Shown here piece by piece: positions 7,211-14,369 of a stretch of DNA of 18,698 bases. Both the position numbers and the translations under genes were made by a program. The stretch is from Oscillospiraceae bacterium (GTDB taxonomy: Bacteria; Bacillota_A; Clostridia; Oscillospirales; Oscillospiraceae). Every line of letters begins with the position of its first letter. The stretch's first letter is position 1. The stretch lies in contig JAFYLN010000014.1 of NCBI GenBank assembly GCA_017537045.1, positions 1-18,698 on the forward strand. Reading direction: 5' to 3'. The notes under the pieces are model-generated. The model ran no database searches. It was not told where the DNA came from and saw only the letters and a program-made list of their open reading frames with translations.

Positions 7211-7232
7211 CAACTGCAATGCAGAGCATCAT
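7191..7232 (-). CDS. Leader peptide MMLCIAVAPCKAG of the MFS exporter
   Basis: A 13-codon ORF starting at ATG 7232 and ending with TAG at 7191-7193. A consensus GGAGG (7241-7245) sits 8 bases ahead, as good as that of any gene in the window. The codons for APCK lie in arm 1 of the hairpin system that reaches the MFS ribosome binding site 65 bases downstream. I5-A6-V7-A8 matches, in sequence and codon position, the IAVV stalling motif of the ErmA-type leader (MCTSIAVV, from memory). It starts 36 bases after the stop of the membrane protein gene at 7268, so it may share that gene's transcript. The function as a ribosome-stalling sensor is inference; the ORF, ribosome binding site and pairing are directly visible. 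Confidence 0.6.
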   Translation of the reverse strand: MMLCIAVAPCKAG

Positions 7233-7267
7233 AACGGGTTCCTCCAATTTCATTTTCTGATACGATT

Positions 7268-7684
7268 TTACTGCGCTGAAGAAATGCTGGCCAGTGTTTT
7301 TATGGAGCCAAGCATCAGGCATGCCCAGAGGAAAAGGCTCAGTGCCCAGCAGCCGGAGCAGACCATGGGGGAGGAAACGATGATCAAAATACTGTAGATA
7401 ATATTACCCAGCAGCACCGGCCAAAGAGCGGAGAGGAAGTTGATAATGATCAGAACGGCTGTCAGCACCAGCGAGGAAATGGAAAAACCCCGCACCAGCT
7501 CTGCGGCACTGCGGTCGCCGGTTTGGCAGCTGTAACGAAGAAGCAGGGCTCCGGGGATGAAAAAGGTGATGGACAGAAGGGTCATCAGAATTTTCAGTGC
7601 GCCGGCGGGCGTATCGATAAAGCCCAGTGCAGCGCACAGGACAAATAAACCGCCCCACAGGGCAAAGAGGGTCTGTTTTTTCAT
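7268..7684 (-). CDS. Small membrane protein of unknown function
   Basis: A 138-residue hydrophobic protein with about four membrane helices (near residues 5-22, 27-48, 70-92 and 96-128) and a short polar loop, CQTGDRSAAELVRG, between helices 2 and 3. I do not recognise a family. ATG at 7684 follows AAAGGAG with good spacing, and there is a promoter at 7718-7746. It lies upstream of the leader peptide and the MFS exporter on the same strand, with no clear terminator between them, so it may be cotranscribed with the exporter. A role in the same stress response is possible but not shown. Confidence 0.75.
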   Translation of the reverse strand: MKKQTLFALWGGLFVLCAALGFIDTPAGALKILMTLLSITFFIPGALLLRYSCQTGDRSAAELVRGFSISSLVLTAVLIIINFLSALWPVLLGNIIYSILIIVSSPMVCSGCWALSLFLWACLMLGSIKTLASISSAQ

Positions 7685-7717
7685 AGGGTCTCCTTTGGGA
7701 ATTACCAGGATAGGATT

Positions 7718-7746
7718 ATTTTACCCCAAAGAAGCCGCCTTGACAA
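7718..7746 (-). promoter_or_regulatory. Promoter of the membrane protein (and perhaps the MFS exporter)
   Basis: On the minus strand TTGTCA (7741-7746), 17-base spacer, TAAAAT (7718-7723). Both boxes match 5 of 6 consensus bases. Confidence 0.65.
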
Positions 7747-7757
7747 GAGGGGAAGAT

Positions 7758-7856
7758 GAAATTGATGTTTAACGCAACATGTAGGGTGGATAACGTAGGG
7801 GCGACCATTGGTCACCCGCATATAAAATCGAAGCAGAACGATAAACTGAAATTTGA
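7758..7856 (+). repeat. Dispersed palindromic repeat, copy 1 (short form)
   Basis: Left arm GAAATTGATGTTT (7758-7770), then TGGATAAC, then the palindrome GTAGGGGCGACC-ATT-GGTCACCC from 7795, then directly the right arm ATAAACTGAAATTTGA ending at 7856. Compared with the copies at 10485 and 15545 it lacks the core and the second palindrome. Confidence 0.85.
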
Positions 7857-7881
7857 AAGTTTTTGAACTGTGTGCTATACT
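7853..7881 (+). promoter_or_regulatory. Promoter of the YhcC-like gene, -35 inside the repeat arm
   Basis: TTGAAA (7853-7858), 17-base spacer, TATACT (7876-7881) with upstream TGTGC giving an extended -10. The -35 box is formed by the end of repeat copy 1. Confidence 0.7.
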
Positions 7882-7910
7882 TTCAGCAGGAAACAGCAAG
7901 GGGTAATTCG

Positions 7911-8783
7911 ATGTACAAGACATTAAACGCACATTATCAGGAGAAATTCGGCTGCAAGGTCTACAAGCTGGCCATCGATGCGGGATTTACCTGCCCGAAC
8001 CGTGACGGCAGCATCGATACCCGTGGCTGCATATTCTGCTCTGAATGTGGCGGCGGGGAATTTGCAGAGAGCTTGTGCGGAAGCATTTCCGATCAGCTCA
8101 GGCGGGCGAAAGCACGGGTCAGTGCAAAGAATAAGGATGGAAAATACATTGCCTATTTTCAGGCCTTTACCAACACCTATGCACCGGTTTCGCAGCTGCG
8201 TAAGCTCTACTATGAAGCGGTTGCGCCGGAAGAGATCGTTGGACTCGCCATCGGTACCCGTCCCGATTGCCTGCCGTGGGAAACCGTGGCACTGCTGGAA
8301 GAAATCAATCGGATCAAGCCTGTGTCCGTGGAGCTGGGTCTGCAAACAACGCAGAACGCAACTGTCCGCTATATCCGCAGGGGATATGAAAATGAAGTCT
8401 ATTTTGATGCAGTGCGCCGCCTGAAAGCGGCAGGAATCGAGGTGGTGACCCACATCATTCTGGGGCTTCCCGGAGAAACGGCGGAAACGGCAGCGCAGAC
8501 TACCGCCGATGTGGTGGCCGCAGGAACGGATGGGGTAAAATTCCACCTGCTTCATGTGCTGCGGGGGACGGATCTGGAAAAGGACTATCTTGCAGGGAAT
8601 TTTTGCTGTCTGGAACTGGAGGAATATGCCCGGTGGCTGAAGCTGTGCCTTGCACAGCTTCCTCCGGATGTGGTGGTGCACCGGATCACAGGTGATGGTG
8701 CCAAGCGGGAACTGGTGGCGCCGCTGTGGTCAGCAGACAAAAAGCGGGTGCTGAATTATCTGAACCGTTACCTGCAAAAATAA
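7911..8783 (+). CDS. Radical SAM protein, YhcC / TIGR01212 family
   Basis: A 290-residue radical SAM protein. The N-terminal segment CPNRDGSIDTRGCIFC (C28, C40, C43) is the unusual C-x11-C-x2-C cluster pattern of the YhcC/YtqA family, differing from the standard CxxxCxxC. Further motifs are YFQAFTNTYAP, the SVELGLQTT stretch and HIILGLPGE, all typical of the family. Its substrate is not established; the neighbouring genes act on tRNA and rRNA, which is compatible with an RNA-related role but does not show it. ATG at 7911 follows AAGGGG with good spacing, and an upstream ATG at 7863 would overlap the promoter, so it was rejected. It is transcribed from the promoter at the end of repeat copy 1. 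Confidence 0.9.
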   Translation: MYKTLNAHYQEKFGCKVYKLAIDAGFTCPNRDGSIDTRGCIFCSECGGGEFAESLCGSISDQLRRAKARVSAKNKDGKYIAYFQAFTNTYAPVSQLRKLYYEAVAPEEIVGLAIGTRPDCLPWETVALLEEINRIKPVSVELGLQTTQNATVRYIRRGYENEVYFDAVRRLKAAGIEVVTHIILGLPGETAETAAQTTADVVAAGTDGVKFHLLHVLRGTDLEKDYLAGNFCCLELEEYARWLKLCLAQLPPDVVVHRITGDGAKRELVAPLWSADKKRVLNYLNRYLQK

Positions 8784-8809
8784 AAAACGTCTCAGGAAAA
8801 CCTGAGACG
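8782..8809 (-). terminator. Terminator hairpin, oriented for the minus strand
   Basis: CGTCTCAGG (8788-8796), loop AAAA, CCTGAGACG (8801-8809): a perfect 9-bp stem. The only run able to give a U tract is the A run at 8782-8787, which works for minus-strand transcription. Downstream on plus it reads GAAAACGGG, so termination of the YhcC-like gene here would be weak. Confidence 0.65.
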
Positions 8810-8829
8810 GAAAACGGGAAGCTTGGAAA

Positions 8830-8870
8830 AATTTATATGTTATCTGCAAAAAGCAGATAACATATAAATT
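8830..8870. other. Perfect 18-bp hairpin
   Basis: The left arm at 8830-8847 and the right arm at 8853-8870 are exact reverse complements (AATTTATATGTTATCTGC and its partner) around the loop AAAAA. On the minus strand it is followed by TTTTCC, so it may be a second minus-strand terminator, or a protein binding site. Confidence 0.85.
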
Positions 8871-9040
8871 GACCGATTGCTTTGCGGTTACGTTTCCGTG
8901 GAAGTGGAGGCTGCTCCGCTTCGGCACATGCTTGCACCGACCTTCCGTGGACTGTTTGCAGGACGTAAATCGGACACGGATTCCCGAATGTCCCAAGACC
9001 GGAATGCCGCTTTCTGCGCACCGGAACTTCAGCCTGCCTC

Positions 9041-9069
9041 TGTACAAACCGTGTCGTTTTGTGTATAAT
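9041..9069 (+). promoter_or_regulatory. Promoter of the mtaB gene
   Basis: TGTACA (9041-9046), 17-base spacer, perfect TATAAT (9064-9069). It predicts a leader of about 120 bases before the ATG at 9196, containing the palindrome GGTATTATACC (9109-9119). Confidence 0.55.
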
Positions 9070-9111
9070 GGACAGGGGTCAATTCCGGTGGCCACACTCG
9101 GTATGGAAGGT

Positions 9112-9139
9112 ATTATACCAATTTCTTCAAATTTTTCAA
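9112..9139 (-). promoter_or_regulatory. Candidate minus-strand promoter
   Basis: On the minus strand TTGAAA (9134-9139), 16-base spacer, TATAAT (9112-9117). There is no protein gene downstream on that strand before the terminator at 8782; it could drive the candidate small RNA. Confidence 0.4.
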
Positions 9140-9195
9140 TTGACGGGATTGACGATTCTTACAAAATATCAACTATCTATTTGGTGGAATTCACT

Positions 9196-10482
9196 ATGAA
9201 CTTTGCATTTTACACCCTCGGCTGCAAAACAAACCAGTATGAAACCCAGGCTATGGAGCGGCTTTTACTGGAAATGGGTCATGAAATCGGCAGTTTTGAC
9301 GAAAAATGTGATGCTTATATCATCAACACCTGCTCCGTGACAGCGGTGGCAGACAAGAAAAACCGTGCCATTATCCGCCGTACCCGGAAGGCTCATCCGA
9401 ATGCGGTTCTCGCCGTCTGCGGCTGTTATCCCCAGCATGCGGCAGAAGTCTTGCGGGAAATGGGCATCGATGTTATTGGCGGCAGCGGCAGCAGGGAGGA
9501 ATTCCTGAATCTGGTACTGGAAGCGGTGCGCAGCCGCACCCATGGAGAATGTGTGGACAATGCGCTCCGCCGCCGGGAATTTGAGATCCTGCCTGCGGGC
9601 GGACTGGAAGAACGTACCCGCGCCATGGTCAAGGTACAGGACGGCTGCGTCAATTTCTGCTCCTACTGCATCATCCCCTATACCCGTGGCCCCATCCGCA
9701 GCGCGCCGCTGGAGCTGGCTGTTGCGCAGACAAAAGATCTGGCAGAGCGCGGCTACAAGGAGATCGTGGTCACAGGTATTGAAATTGCCAGCTGGGGTGC
9801 TGACCTGCCCGGAAAGCCCCCTGTCACCGATCTGATTGAAGCGCTTTGTGCTGCCGTGCCCCATGTGCGGGTGCGTCTTGGCAGTCTGGAGCCCCGTATC
9901 GTGACGGAAGAATTCTGCCTGCGGTTGAAGCAATACGAAAACCTTTGCCCCCAGTTCCATCTGTCTATGCAATCGGGCTGTGATACGGTGCTGGCGCGCA
10001 TGAAGCGAAAGTACGATACGGCACGCTATTTGGAAAGCGTGGAACTGCTGAAAGCCCATTTCCCCGGCTGCGCCGTGACCACCGATATGATCGTGGCTTT
10101 CCCCGGTGAAACGGAGGAAGAATTTGCGGAGAGTTTGGCTTTTATCGAGAAATGCGGCTTTGCGGATATGCATATTTTCCCCTATTCCCGCCGCCCCGGC
10201 ACGCCTGCGGACAAAATGAGCGGCCAGCACAGGAATGATACAAAGGAAGCACGCAGCCGCGCCGCCATTGCGGTGGCAGAGCAGATGAGCTATGCCTATC
10301 GGGAAAACCTCATCGGCACGGTTCACGCGGTGCTTTTTGAAGAACGGGACGGGGAATTTTACACCGGCCATGCGCCCAACTATGTGAAGGTTTACGCCAG
10401 AGGAGAAAATCTGCACAATGAGCTCCGGAATGTGGAAATCACAGCGGTCTATAAAGACGGTGTTCTGGGAACGATTTGGTAA
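9196..10482 (+). CDS. mtaB: tRNA N6-threonylcarbamoyladenosine methylthiotransferase
   Basis: A 428-residue radical SAM methylthiotransferase of the MtaB (YqeV) type, which adds a methylthio group to t6A at tRNA position 37. The N-terminal MTTase domain begins FYTLGCKTNQYE and has cluster cysteines C10, C46 (NTCSVT) and C77 (CGCYPQ). The radical SAM cluster is C151-x3-C155-x2-C158 (CVNFCSYC). LGCKTNQYE and IPYTRGPIRS favour MtaB over MiaB, which normally has LGCQMN and the RGxEsSR ending. A C-terminal TRAM-like segment follows from about residue 370. ATG at 9196 is used because homologues start here; the open frame extends upstream to 8869, but that part reads through the promoter. Followed at once by repeat copy 2. 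Confidence 0.93.
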   Translation: MNFAFYTLGCKTNQYETQAMERLLLEMGHEIGSFDEKCDAYIINTCSVTAVADKKNRAIIRRTRKAHPNAVLAVCGCYPQHAAEVLREMGIDVIGGSGSREEFLNLVLEAVRSRTHGECVDNALRRREFEILPAGGLEERTRAMVKVQDGCVNFCSYCIIPYTRGPIRSAPLELAVAQTKDLAERGYKEIVVTGIEIASWGADLPGKPPVTDLIEALCAAVPHVRVRLGSLEPRIVTEEFCLRLKQYENLCPQFHLSMQSGCDTVLARMKRKYDTARYLESVELLKAHFPGCAVTTDMIVAFPGETEEEFAESLAFIEKCGFADMHIFPYSRRPGTPADKMSGQHRNDTKEARSRAAIAVAEQMSYAYRENLIGTVHAVLFEERDGEFYTGHAPNYVKVYARGENLHNELRNVEITAVYKDGVLGTIW

Positions 10483-10484
10483 AT

Positions 10485-10660
10485 ATGAATTTGTCGTGCT
10501 GTGTGCCGTGGATAACGTAGGGGCGGCCATTGGTCGCCCGCGCAGAGAAATGCTGCGAATTCGCATTGGATTTCGGCGAATTCGTGACATTGTGCCGTCG
10601 GGCGGCTAGTAGCCGCCCCTACATTCAAAATCGAAACAGCGCGGCAAACTGAAATTTGAC
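10485..10660 (+). repeat. Dispersed palindromic repeat, copy 2 (two palindromes with core)
   Basis: After the left arm and TGCCGTGGATAAC, the element begins with GTAGGGGCGGCC (10517) in the palindrome GGGCGGCC-ATT-GGTCGCCC. A core of about 55 bases follows. The element ends with a second palindrome, GGGCGGCT-AGT-AGCCGCCC, and CCCCTAC at 10622. The two ends form an inverted repeat. The right arm CAAACTGAAATTTGA follows. It begins 3 bases after the mtaB stop. Confidence 0.88.
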
Positions 10661-10685
10661 TTATCGCTATATTCCGTGCTATAAT
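10656..10685 (+). promoter_or_regulatory. Promoter of queH, -35 inside the repeat arm
   Basis: TTGACT (10656-10661), 18-base spacer, perfect TATAAT (10680-10685) with CGTGC ahead (extended -10). The -35 box is formed by the end of repeat copy 2. Confidence 0.8.
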
Positions 10686-10713
10686 GATTTATTATGGTTT
10701 CTGGAGGCTTTTT

Positions 10714-11259
10714 ATGAAAACCCTGCTGCATATTTGCTGCGCACCCTGCGCAAACCAGCCCATTGAGGTGCTGCGCGGTGATAAAATTGAAGTGGCTGGC
10801 TTCTGGTATAATCCCAATATCCACCCCTTTACGGAATACCGTGCCCGCCGCAACTGTGTGCGCGACTACGCAGGCGTCATCGAACTGCCCCTTATTGAGC
10901 GTGATGACTATGGCCTGCGCCCCTTTGTTCGGGAGGTGGCGGAGGATATTGCAGGACGGTGCATCAAGTGCTATGAAATGCGGCTTTTCGAAACTGCAAG
11001 GACTGCAGCTGAAGGCGGCTTTGACAGCTTTACATCGTCCCTGTTTATCAGCCCCTATCAGAACCATGAGCTGATGCGTGACGTTGCGGAACGTGCCGCC
11101 CATGAATATGGTGTCGAATTTTTGTACCGGGATTTCCGCCCCTATTTCCGGGATGGTCAGACCTTTGCCCGTGAACATGATTTTTACATTCAGAAATACT
11201 GCGGCTGCATTTTCTCTGAACAGGAGCGGTATTTGAAACCCAAGAAGATTATTCCATAA
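10714..11259 (+). CDS. queH: Epoxyqueuosine reductase QueH
   Basis: A 181-residue QueH (formerly DUF208) protein, which performs the last step of queuosine synthesis in tRNA. Conserved cysteines are all present: HICCAPC (C8, C9, C12), RCIKCYEMRL (C83, C86) and YCGC (C163, C165), which bind an iron-sulfur cluster and a further metal. YNPNIHP and SSLFISPYQNH are also family blocks. ATG at 10714 has GGAGG ahead; an upstream ATG at 10684 lies in the -10 box and is rejected. The promoter is partly supplied by repeat copy 2. The RNA methyltransferase and the lipid kinase follow with no terminator between, so the three genes probably form an operon. Confidence 0.94.
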   Translation: MKTLLHICCAPCANQPIEVLRGDKIEVAGFWYNPNIHPFTEYRARRNCVRDYAGVIELPLIERDDYGLRPFVREVAEDIAGRCIKCYEMRLFETARTAAEGGFDSFTSSLFISPYQNHELMRDVAERAAHEYGVEFLYRDFRPYFRDGQTFAREHDFYIQKYCGCIFSEQERYLKPKKIIP

Positions 11260-11302
11260 GGATGAGCACTGGCTCGCAATGACATGGTGATTTGGAGGAT
11301 TT

Positions 11303-12436
11303 ATGAATCAAATGAATTTAATCGTGCCGACCTTGTTCGGTCTGGAAGGTTTGGCGGGTGATGAGTTGCGCCGGATGGGCTTGGAGAATGTCCGTGTGGA
11401 GGACCGCCGCGTTTTCTTCACCGGCGATGAGACAGCGCTGGCCAAAGCAAATATCTGTCTGCGCACCGGCGAGCGGGTCATGGTGGTACTGGCGCAGTTT
11501 ACCGCTAAGACCTTTGAAGAACTGTTCCAAGGTGTTTACCACGCAAATCTGGAAGATTTTATTCCAAGGGACGGCCAGTTCCCCGTCAAGGGTCACTGCC
11601 TGAACTCCCAGCTCATGAGCGTTTCCGATTGCCAGGCCATTATTAAAAAGGCGGCTTCCAGACGTCTGGGCGAAAAGTACGGTGTCAGCTGGCTGCCTGA
11701 AACCGGCATCAAATTCCAGCTGCATTTCACTATTTTGAATGATCAGGTGACCCTTTCTCTGGACACCTCCGGACAGGGTCTGCACAAGCGCGGCTACCGC
11801 GCTGTGGGCAATGATGCTCCCCTGCATGAAACACTGGCAGCCGGCATGATCCAGCTGACCCGTTATCGCGGCCGTGAGTTCTTCTGGGATCCCTTCTGCG
11901 GCAGCGGCACCATTCCGATTGAAGCTGCCCTGATCGCCAAAAACCGTGCTCCGGGATTGAACCGCCATTTTGCGGCAGAAAGCTATCCTTGGATGCCCAA
12001 GGAAGTCTGGGAGCAGGTCAAAACCGAAGCAAAGGATAAGGAATTCCATGGCCAGTATCAGATTCTCGGCTCCGATTCCGATCCTACCTGTGTATCTCTT
12101 GCCATGTCCAATGCCCGCAAGGCAGGTGTTGCCGACTGCATCAAGTTCCGTGACGGCGATGCCACCAAGATGGACCTACCCGCCCAGAGCGGCATTATGG
12201 TCTGTAACCCGCCCTATGGCGAACGCATGATGGAGCAGCAAAGCGCCCAGCGGCTGTACAGTGCACTGGGACGGCATTTTAAATTTGCCAATGAGTGGAA
12301 GAAGTATGTCATTACCTCCGAACCGGAATTCGAGCATTACTTCGGCAAGCGTGCAGACAAAAAGCGTAAATTCTACAACGGCAAGATCAAGTGTGACTAC
12401 TACATGTTTACGGACAATCAGAGAAAGAAGCGGTAA
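11303..12436 (+). CDS. THUMP-domain 23S rRNA guanine-N2-methyltransferase (YpsC / RlmL-like)
   Basis: A 377-residue class I SAM-dependent RNA methyltransferase. It has an N-terminal ferredoxin-like/THUMP region (about residues 5-155), the linking motif HKRGYR (161-166), the SAM-binding DPFCGSGT (196-203) and the catalytic NPPYGER (302-308) used by N2-guanine methyltransferases. The length and plan match the Firmicutes YpsC group, annotated as similar to the m2G2445 part of RlmL; the exact target base is not shown by sequence. GGAGG lies ahead of ATG 11303. The 43-base gap after queH contains CTGGCTCGCAATGACA, which looks like a repeat scrap. The lipid kinase gene begins 2 bases after the stop. 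Confidence 0.92.
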   Translation: MNQMNLIVPTLFGLEGLAGDELRRMGLENVRVEDRRVFFTGDETALAKANICLRTGERVMVVLAQFTAKTFEELFQGVYHANLEDFIPRDGQFPVKGHCLNSQLMSVSDCQAIIKKAASRRLGEKYGVSWLPETGIKFQLHFTILNDQVTLSLDTSGQGLHKRGYRAVGNDAPLHETLAAGMIQLTRYRGREFFWDPFCGSGTIPIEAALIAKNRAPGLNRHFAAESYPWMPKEVWEQVKTEAKDKEFHGQYQILGSDSDPTCVSLAMSNARKAGVADCIKFRDGDATKMDLPAQSGIMVCNPPYGERMMEQQSAQRLYSALGRHFKFANEWKKYVITSEPEFEHYFGKRADKKRKFYNGKIKCDYYMFTDNQRKKR

Positions 12437-12438
12437 TC

Positions 12439-13368
12439 GTGAAGCATCTTTTTATCATCAATCCTGCGGCGGGGAGCAAAAACCGTACCAAGGAATACAG
12501 CGTGGCCATCCATGATATCTGCACGGCAAGAGGTCTGGACTACCGTATTGAGGTGTCCGCTGCCCCCGGCGAGTGTACCCGAATTGCAAAGGAAGCGGCG
12601 CAGACCGGCGAAGAACTGCGCATCTACGCCTGTGGCGGCGATGGCACCCTGAACGAGGTGGCAGCCGGTGCGGCAGGCTGCCCCAATGCGGCTGTGACGG
12701 TTTTCTCCGGTGGCAGCGGCAACGATTTTGTAAAGCTTTTCAATGACCCGAAGGCATTTTTTGATCTGGAGCGTCTGCTGGATGCGGAGGAAGCGGAATT
12801 CGACCTGATCCGCTGCAACAGCGACCTGGCACTGAATATCTGCTCCGTGGGTCTGGATGCCCGCATCGGTACGGATGTGGCAGCCTATAAGCGCATTCCG
12901 CTGCTTACCGGCTTTCGTGCTTACGCAGCATCGACCGTGGTCAACGTCATTCGGGGCATCGCGGAGCATTACATCGTAGAAATCAACGGCGAGACCATTG
13001 ACGGGGAACATACCTTCGTTTGTGTCTGTAACGGCCGTTATTATGGCGGCGGCTTCAATCCCGTGCCCGAGGCAGATCCTGCCGACGGCCTGCTGGATGT
13101 GCTGCTGGTAAAGAAAGTCTCCCGGCTGCAGGTTCCTGCGGTCATCGGCAAATATAAGAATGGCCGCTATGCCGAACTTCCTCAGCTGGTGCGGCATCTG
13201 CGTACGAAAGAACTGAAGATCCGTTGCGACAGGGCAACACCTGTCAATCTGGACGGGGAACTGCGGGTTGCGCAGGTAGTGGATTTCAAGGTAGCGGATG
13301 AGAAGCTGCGCTTTTTCTACCCGAGGGGTCTTGTGTGGCGCATGAAAGAACAGGCTCTGTCCAAATAA
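12439..13368 (+). CDS. Diacylglycerol-kinase family lipid kinase
   Basis: A 309-residue lipid kinase of the DAGK catalytic family (YegS/BmrU/DgkB-like). It starts KHLFIINPAAGSK, has the ATP-binding GGDGTLNEV (66-74) and SGGSGNDF (90-97), and ends with the usual beta-rich domain including RATPVNLDGEL. Members phosphorylate diacylglycerol or related lipids. The start is GTG at 12439, 2 bases after the stop of the methyltransferase gene, with only a weak purine-rich site ahead, so translation is probably coupled. It is the last gene before the terminator at 13375. DgkB in Gram-positives recycles diacylglycerol from lipoteichoic acid synthesis; whether this protein does so is not visible. Confidence 0.9.
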   Translation: MKHLFIINPAAGSKNRTKEYSVAIHDICTARGLDYRIEVSAAPGECTRIAKEAAQTGEELRIYACGGDGTLNEVAAGAAGCPNAAVTVFSGGSGNDFVKLFNDPKAFFDLERLLDAEEAEFDLIRCNSDLALNICSVGLDARIGTDVAAYKRIPLLTGFRAYAASTVVNVIRGIAEHYIVEINGETIDGEHTFVCVCNGRYYGGGFNPVPEADPADGLLDVLLVKKVSRLQVPAVIGKYKNGRYAELPQLVRHLRTKELKIRCDRATPVNLDGELRVAQVVDFKVADEKLRFFYPRGLVWRMKEQALSK

Positions 13369-13374
13369 TATGGG

Positions 13375-13401
13375 GCGCGGTACCAGAGGTACCGCGCTTT
13401 T
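13375..13401 (+). terminator. Terminator of the queH-methyltransferase-kinase operon
   Basis: GCGCGGTACC (13375-13384), loop AGA, GGTACCGCGC (13388-13397), then TTTT: a perfect 10-bp stem just after the lipid kinase stop. Confidence 0.88.
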
Positions 13402-13425
13402 CAATATTTCGGTAAAATCTGCCTA

Positions 13426-13454
13426 TTGGCGAACAGCAATTTTTGTGTTATACT
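13426..13454 (+). promoter_or_regulatory. Promoter of the GH25 lysozyme gene
   Basis: TTGGCG (13426-13431), 17-base spacer, TATACT (13449-13454) with TGT ahead (extended -10). Confidence 0.65.
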
Positions 13455-13482
13455 GTAAAAACAAGTCGAAAGGAGCTGCGCC

Positions 13483-14364
13483 ATGGAACCGAAGCTGCAA
13501 AAAATATCTCCGCTTACAATCATATTGATCGTTGTTGCGCTGGTTCTGGCCGTGGCTTTGATCGTTGTGACGGTGTTCAGTCTTCCGCGTATTATCGAAG
13601 AGGTGACACAAACCGAACCGCCTACGCAGGCACCTACAGATGCACCTACCGAACCACCCACGGAGCCGACACTGCCTCCACCGGAGGAAAATCCCTTTGA
13701 CCATCTGGATTTCCAGTATGAGGGGCGCTATCTGAAGCTGCGTGACGGCGAGAGTCTGACGGGAATCGATGTGTCCCACTGGCAAAAGCTGATCGACTGG
13801 GAACAGGTGAAAGCATCCGGTGTGGATTTTGCCATGATCCGTCTGGGCTACCGCGGCTACGAAAAGGGCGGTCTCAGCCTTGACACCTATGCAAGGGCGA
13901 ATCTGGAAGGCGCGATCGCGGCCGGCCTGGATGTGGGCGTGTATTTTTTCTCTCAGGCGCTGACACCGGAGGAAGCGGAGGAAGAGGCCTACTTCGTGGT
14001 GGAGCAGCTCGAACCCTATGAAGAATCCATCACCATGCCCGTGGTTTTTGACTGGGAGCATGTGAGCGATGCGGATGCACGCACGGCCAATATGCGCGAT
14101 CCGGATATTCTGACCGACTGTACACTGGCATTTCTGCAGACCATTGAGGCTGCGGGCTACCGCCCCATGGTATATTTCAACCGTACCCAGTCCTGGAAAT
14201 ATCTAAATCTGGAAGAAGTGAAGCAGTACGAATTCTGGCTGGCTGCCTATACCCAGCGCATGGATTTTCCATATAAGATCAAGATGTGGCAGTACACCAA
14301 CAAGGGACAGGTTCCCGGTGTGCAAGGCGACTGCGATATCAACATCTATTTCCCGAACAACTAA
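13483..14364 (+). CDS. Membrane-anchored GH25 lysozyme-like muramidase
   Basis: A 293-residue protein with a short cytoplasmic tail, one membrane helix (about residues 11-34), a Thr/Pro/Glu linker with repeated PTxAPTEPP units (about 42-68) and a C-terminal GH25 domain (about 92-293). Catalytic landmarks are GIDVSHWQ (D96), VVFDWEH (D190, E192) and MWQYTN, with GDCDIN near the end. GH25 enzymes cleave the MurNAc-GlcNAc bond of peptidoglycan. With no signal cleavage motif seen after the helix, it is probably anchored on the outer face of the membrane for wall turnover, not part of a phage lysis cassette. Single gene with its own promoter, GAAAGGAG ribosome binding site and terminator. Confidence 0.93.
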   Translation: MEPKLQKISPLTIILIVVALVLAVALIVVTVFSLPRIIEEVTQTEPPTQAPTDAPTEPPTEPTLPPPEENPFDHLDFQYEGRYLKLRDGESLTGIDVSHWQKLIDWEQVKASGVDFAMIRLGYRGYEKGGLSLDTYARANLEGAIAAGLDVGVYFFSQALTPEEAEEEAYFVVEQLEPYEESITMPVVFDWEHVSDADARTANMRDPDILTDCTLAFLQTIEAAGYRPMVYFNRTQSWKYLNLEEVKQYEFWLAAYTQRMDFPYKIKMWQYTNKGQVPGVQGDCDINIYFPNN

Positions 14365-14369
14365 AGGAA

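Larger units (their letters stand above)
8780..9105 (-). ncRNA. Candidate minus-strand small RNA in the gap before mtaB
   Basis: The 412-base gap at 8784-9195 has no convincing protein gene. On the minus strand it has a promoter-like TTGAAA-16-TATAAT (9112-9139), about 325 bases of GC-rich sequence, the 18-bp hairpin and a good terminator (8782-8809). Internal pairing includes GACACGG (plus 9049-9055 region) with CCGTGTC (plus 8974-8980 region). I do not recognise 6S RNA, SRP RNA, RNase P RNA or tmRNA in it. It remains a candidate only. Confidence 0.3.

Noticed and set aside
8780..9105. 6S, SRP, RNase P or tmRNA on the minus strand
   Set aside because: None of the conserved segments (SRP GGAAGGAAGCAG, RNase P GAGGAAAGUCC, tmRNA T-arm and CCA end) could be found, and no 6S bubble could be drawn with confidence.
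8869..9195. Upstream extension of the mtaB reading frame
   Set aside because: It reads through the promoter, has no family similarity and homologues start at the ATG at 9196.
11260..11283. Fragment CTGGCTCGCAATGACA after queH
   Set aside because: It resembles scraps of dispersed repeats seen in many Clostridia, but it is too short to call.
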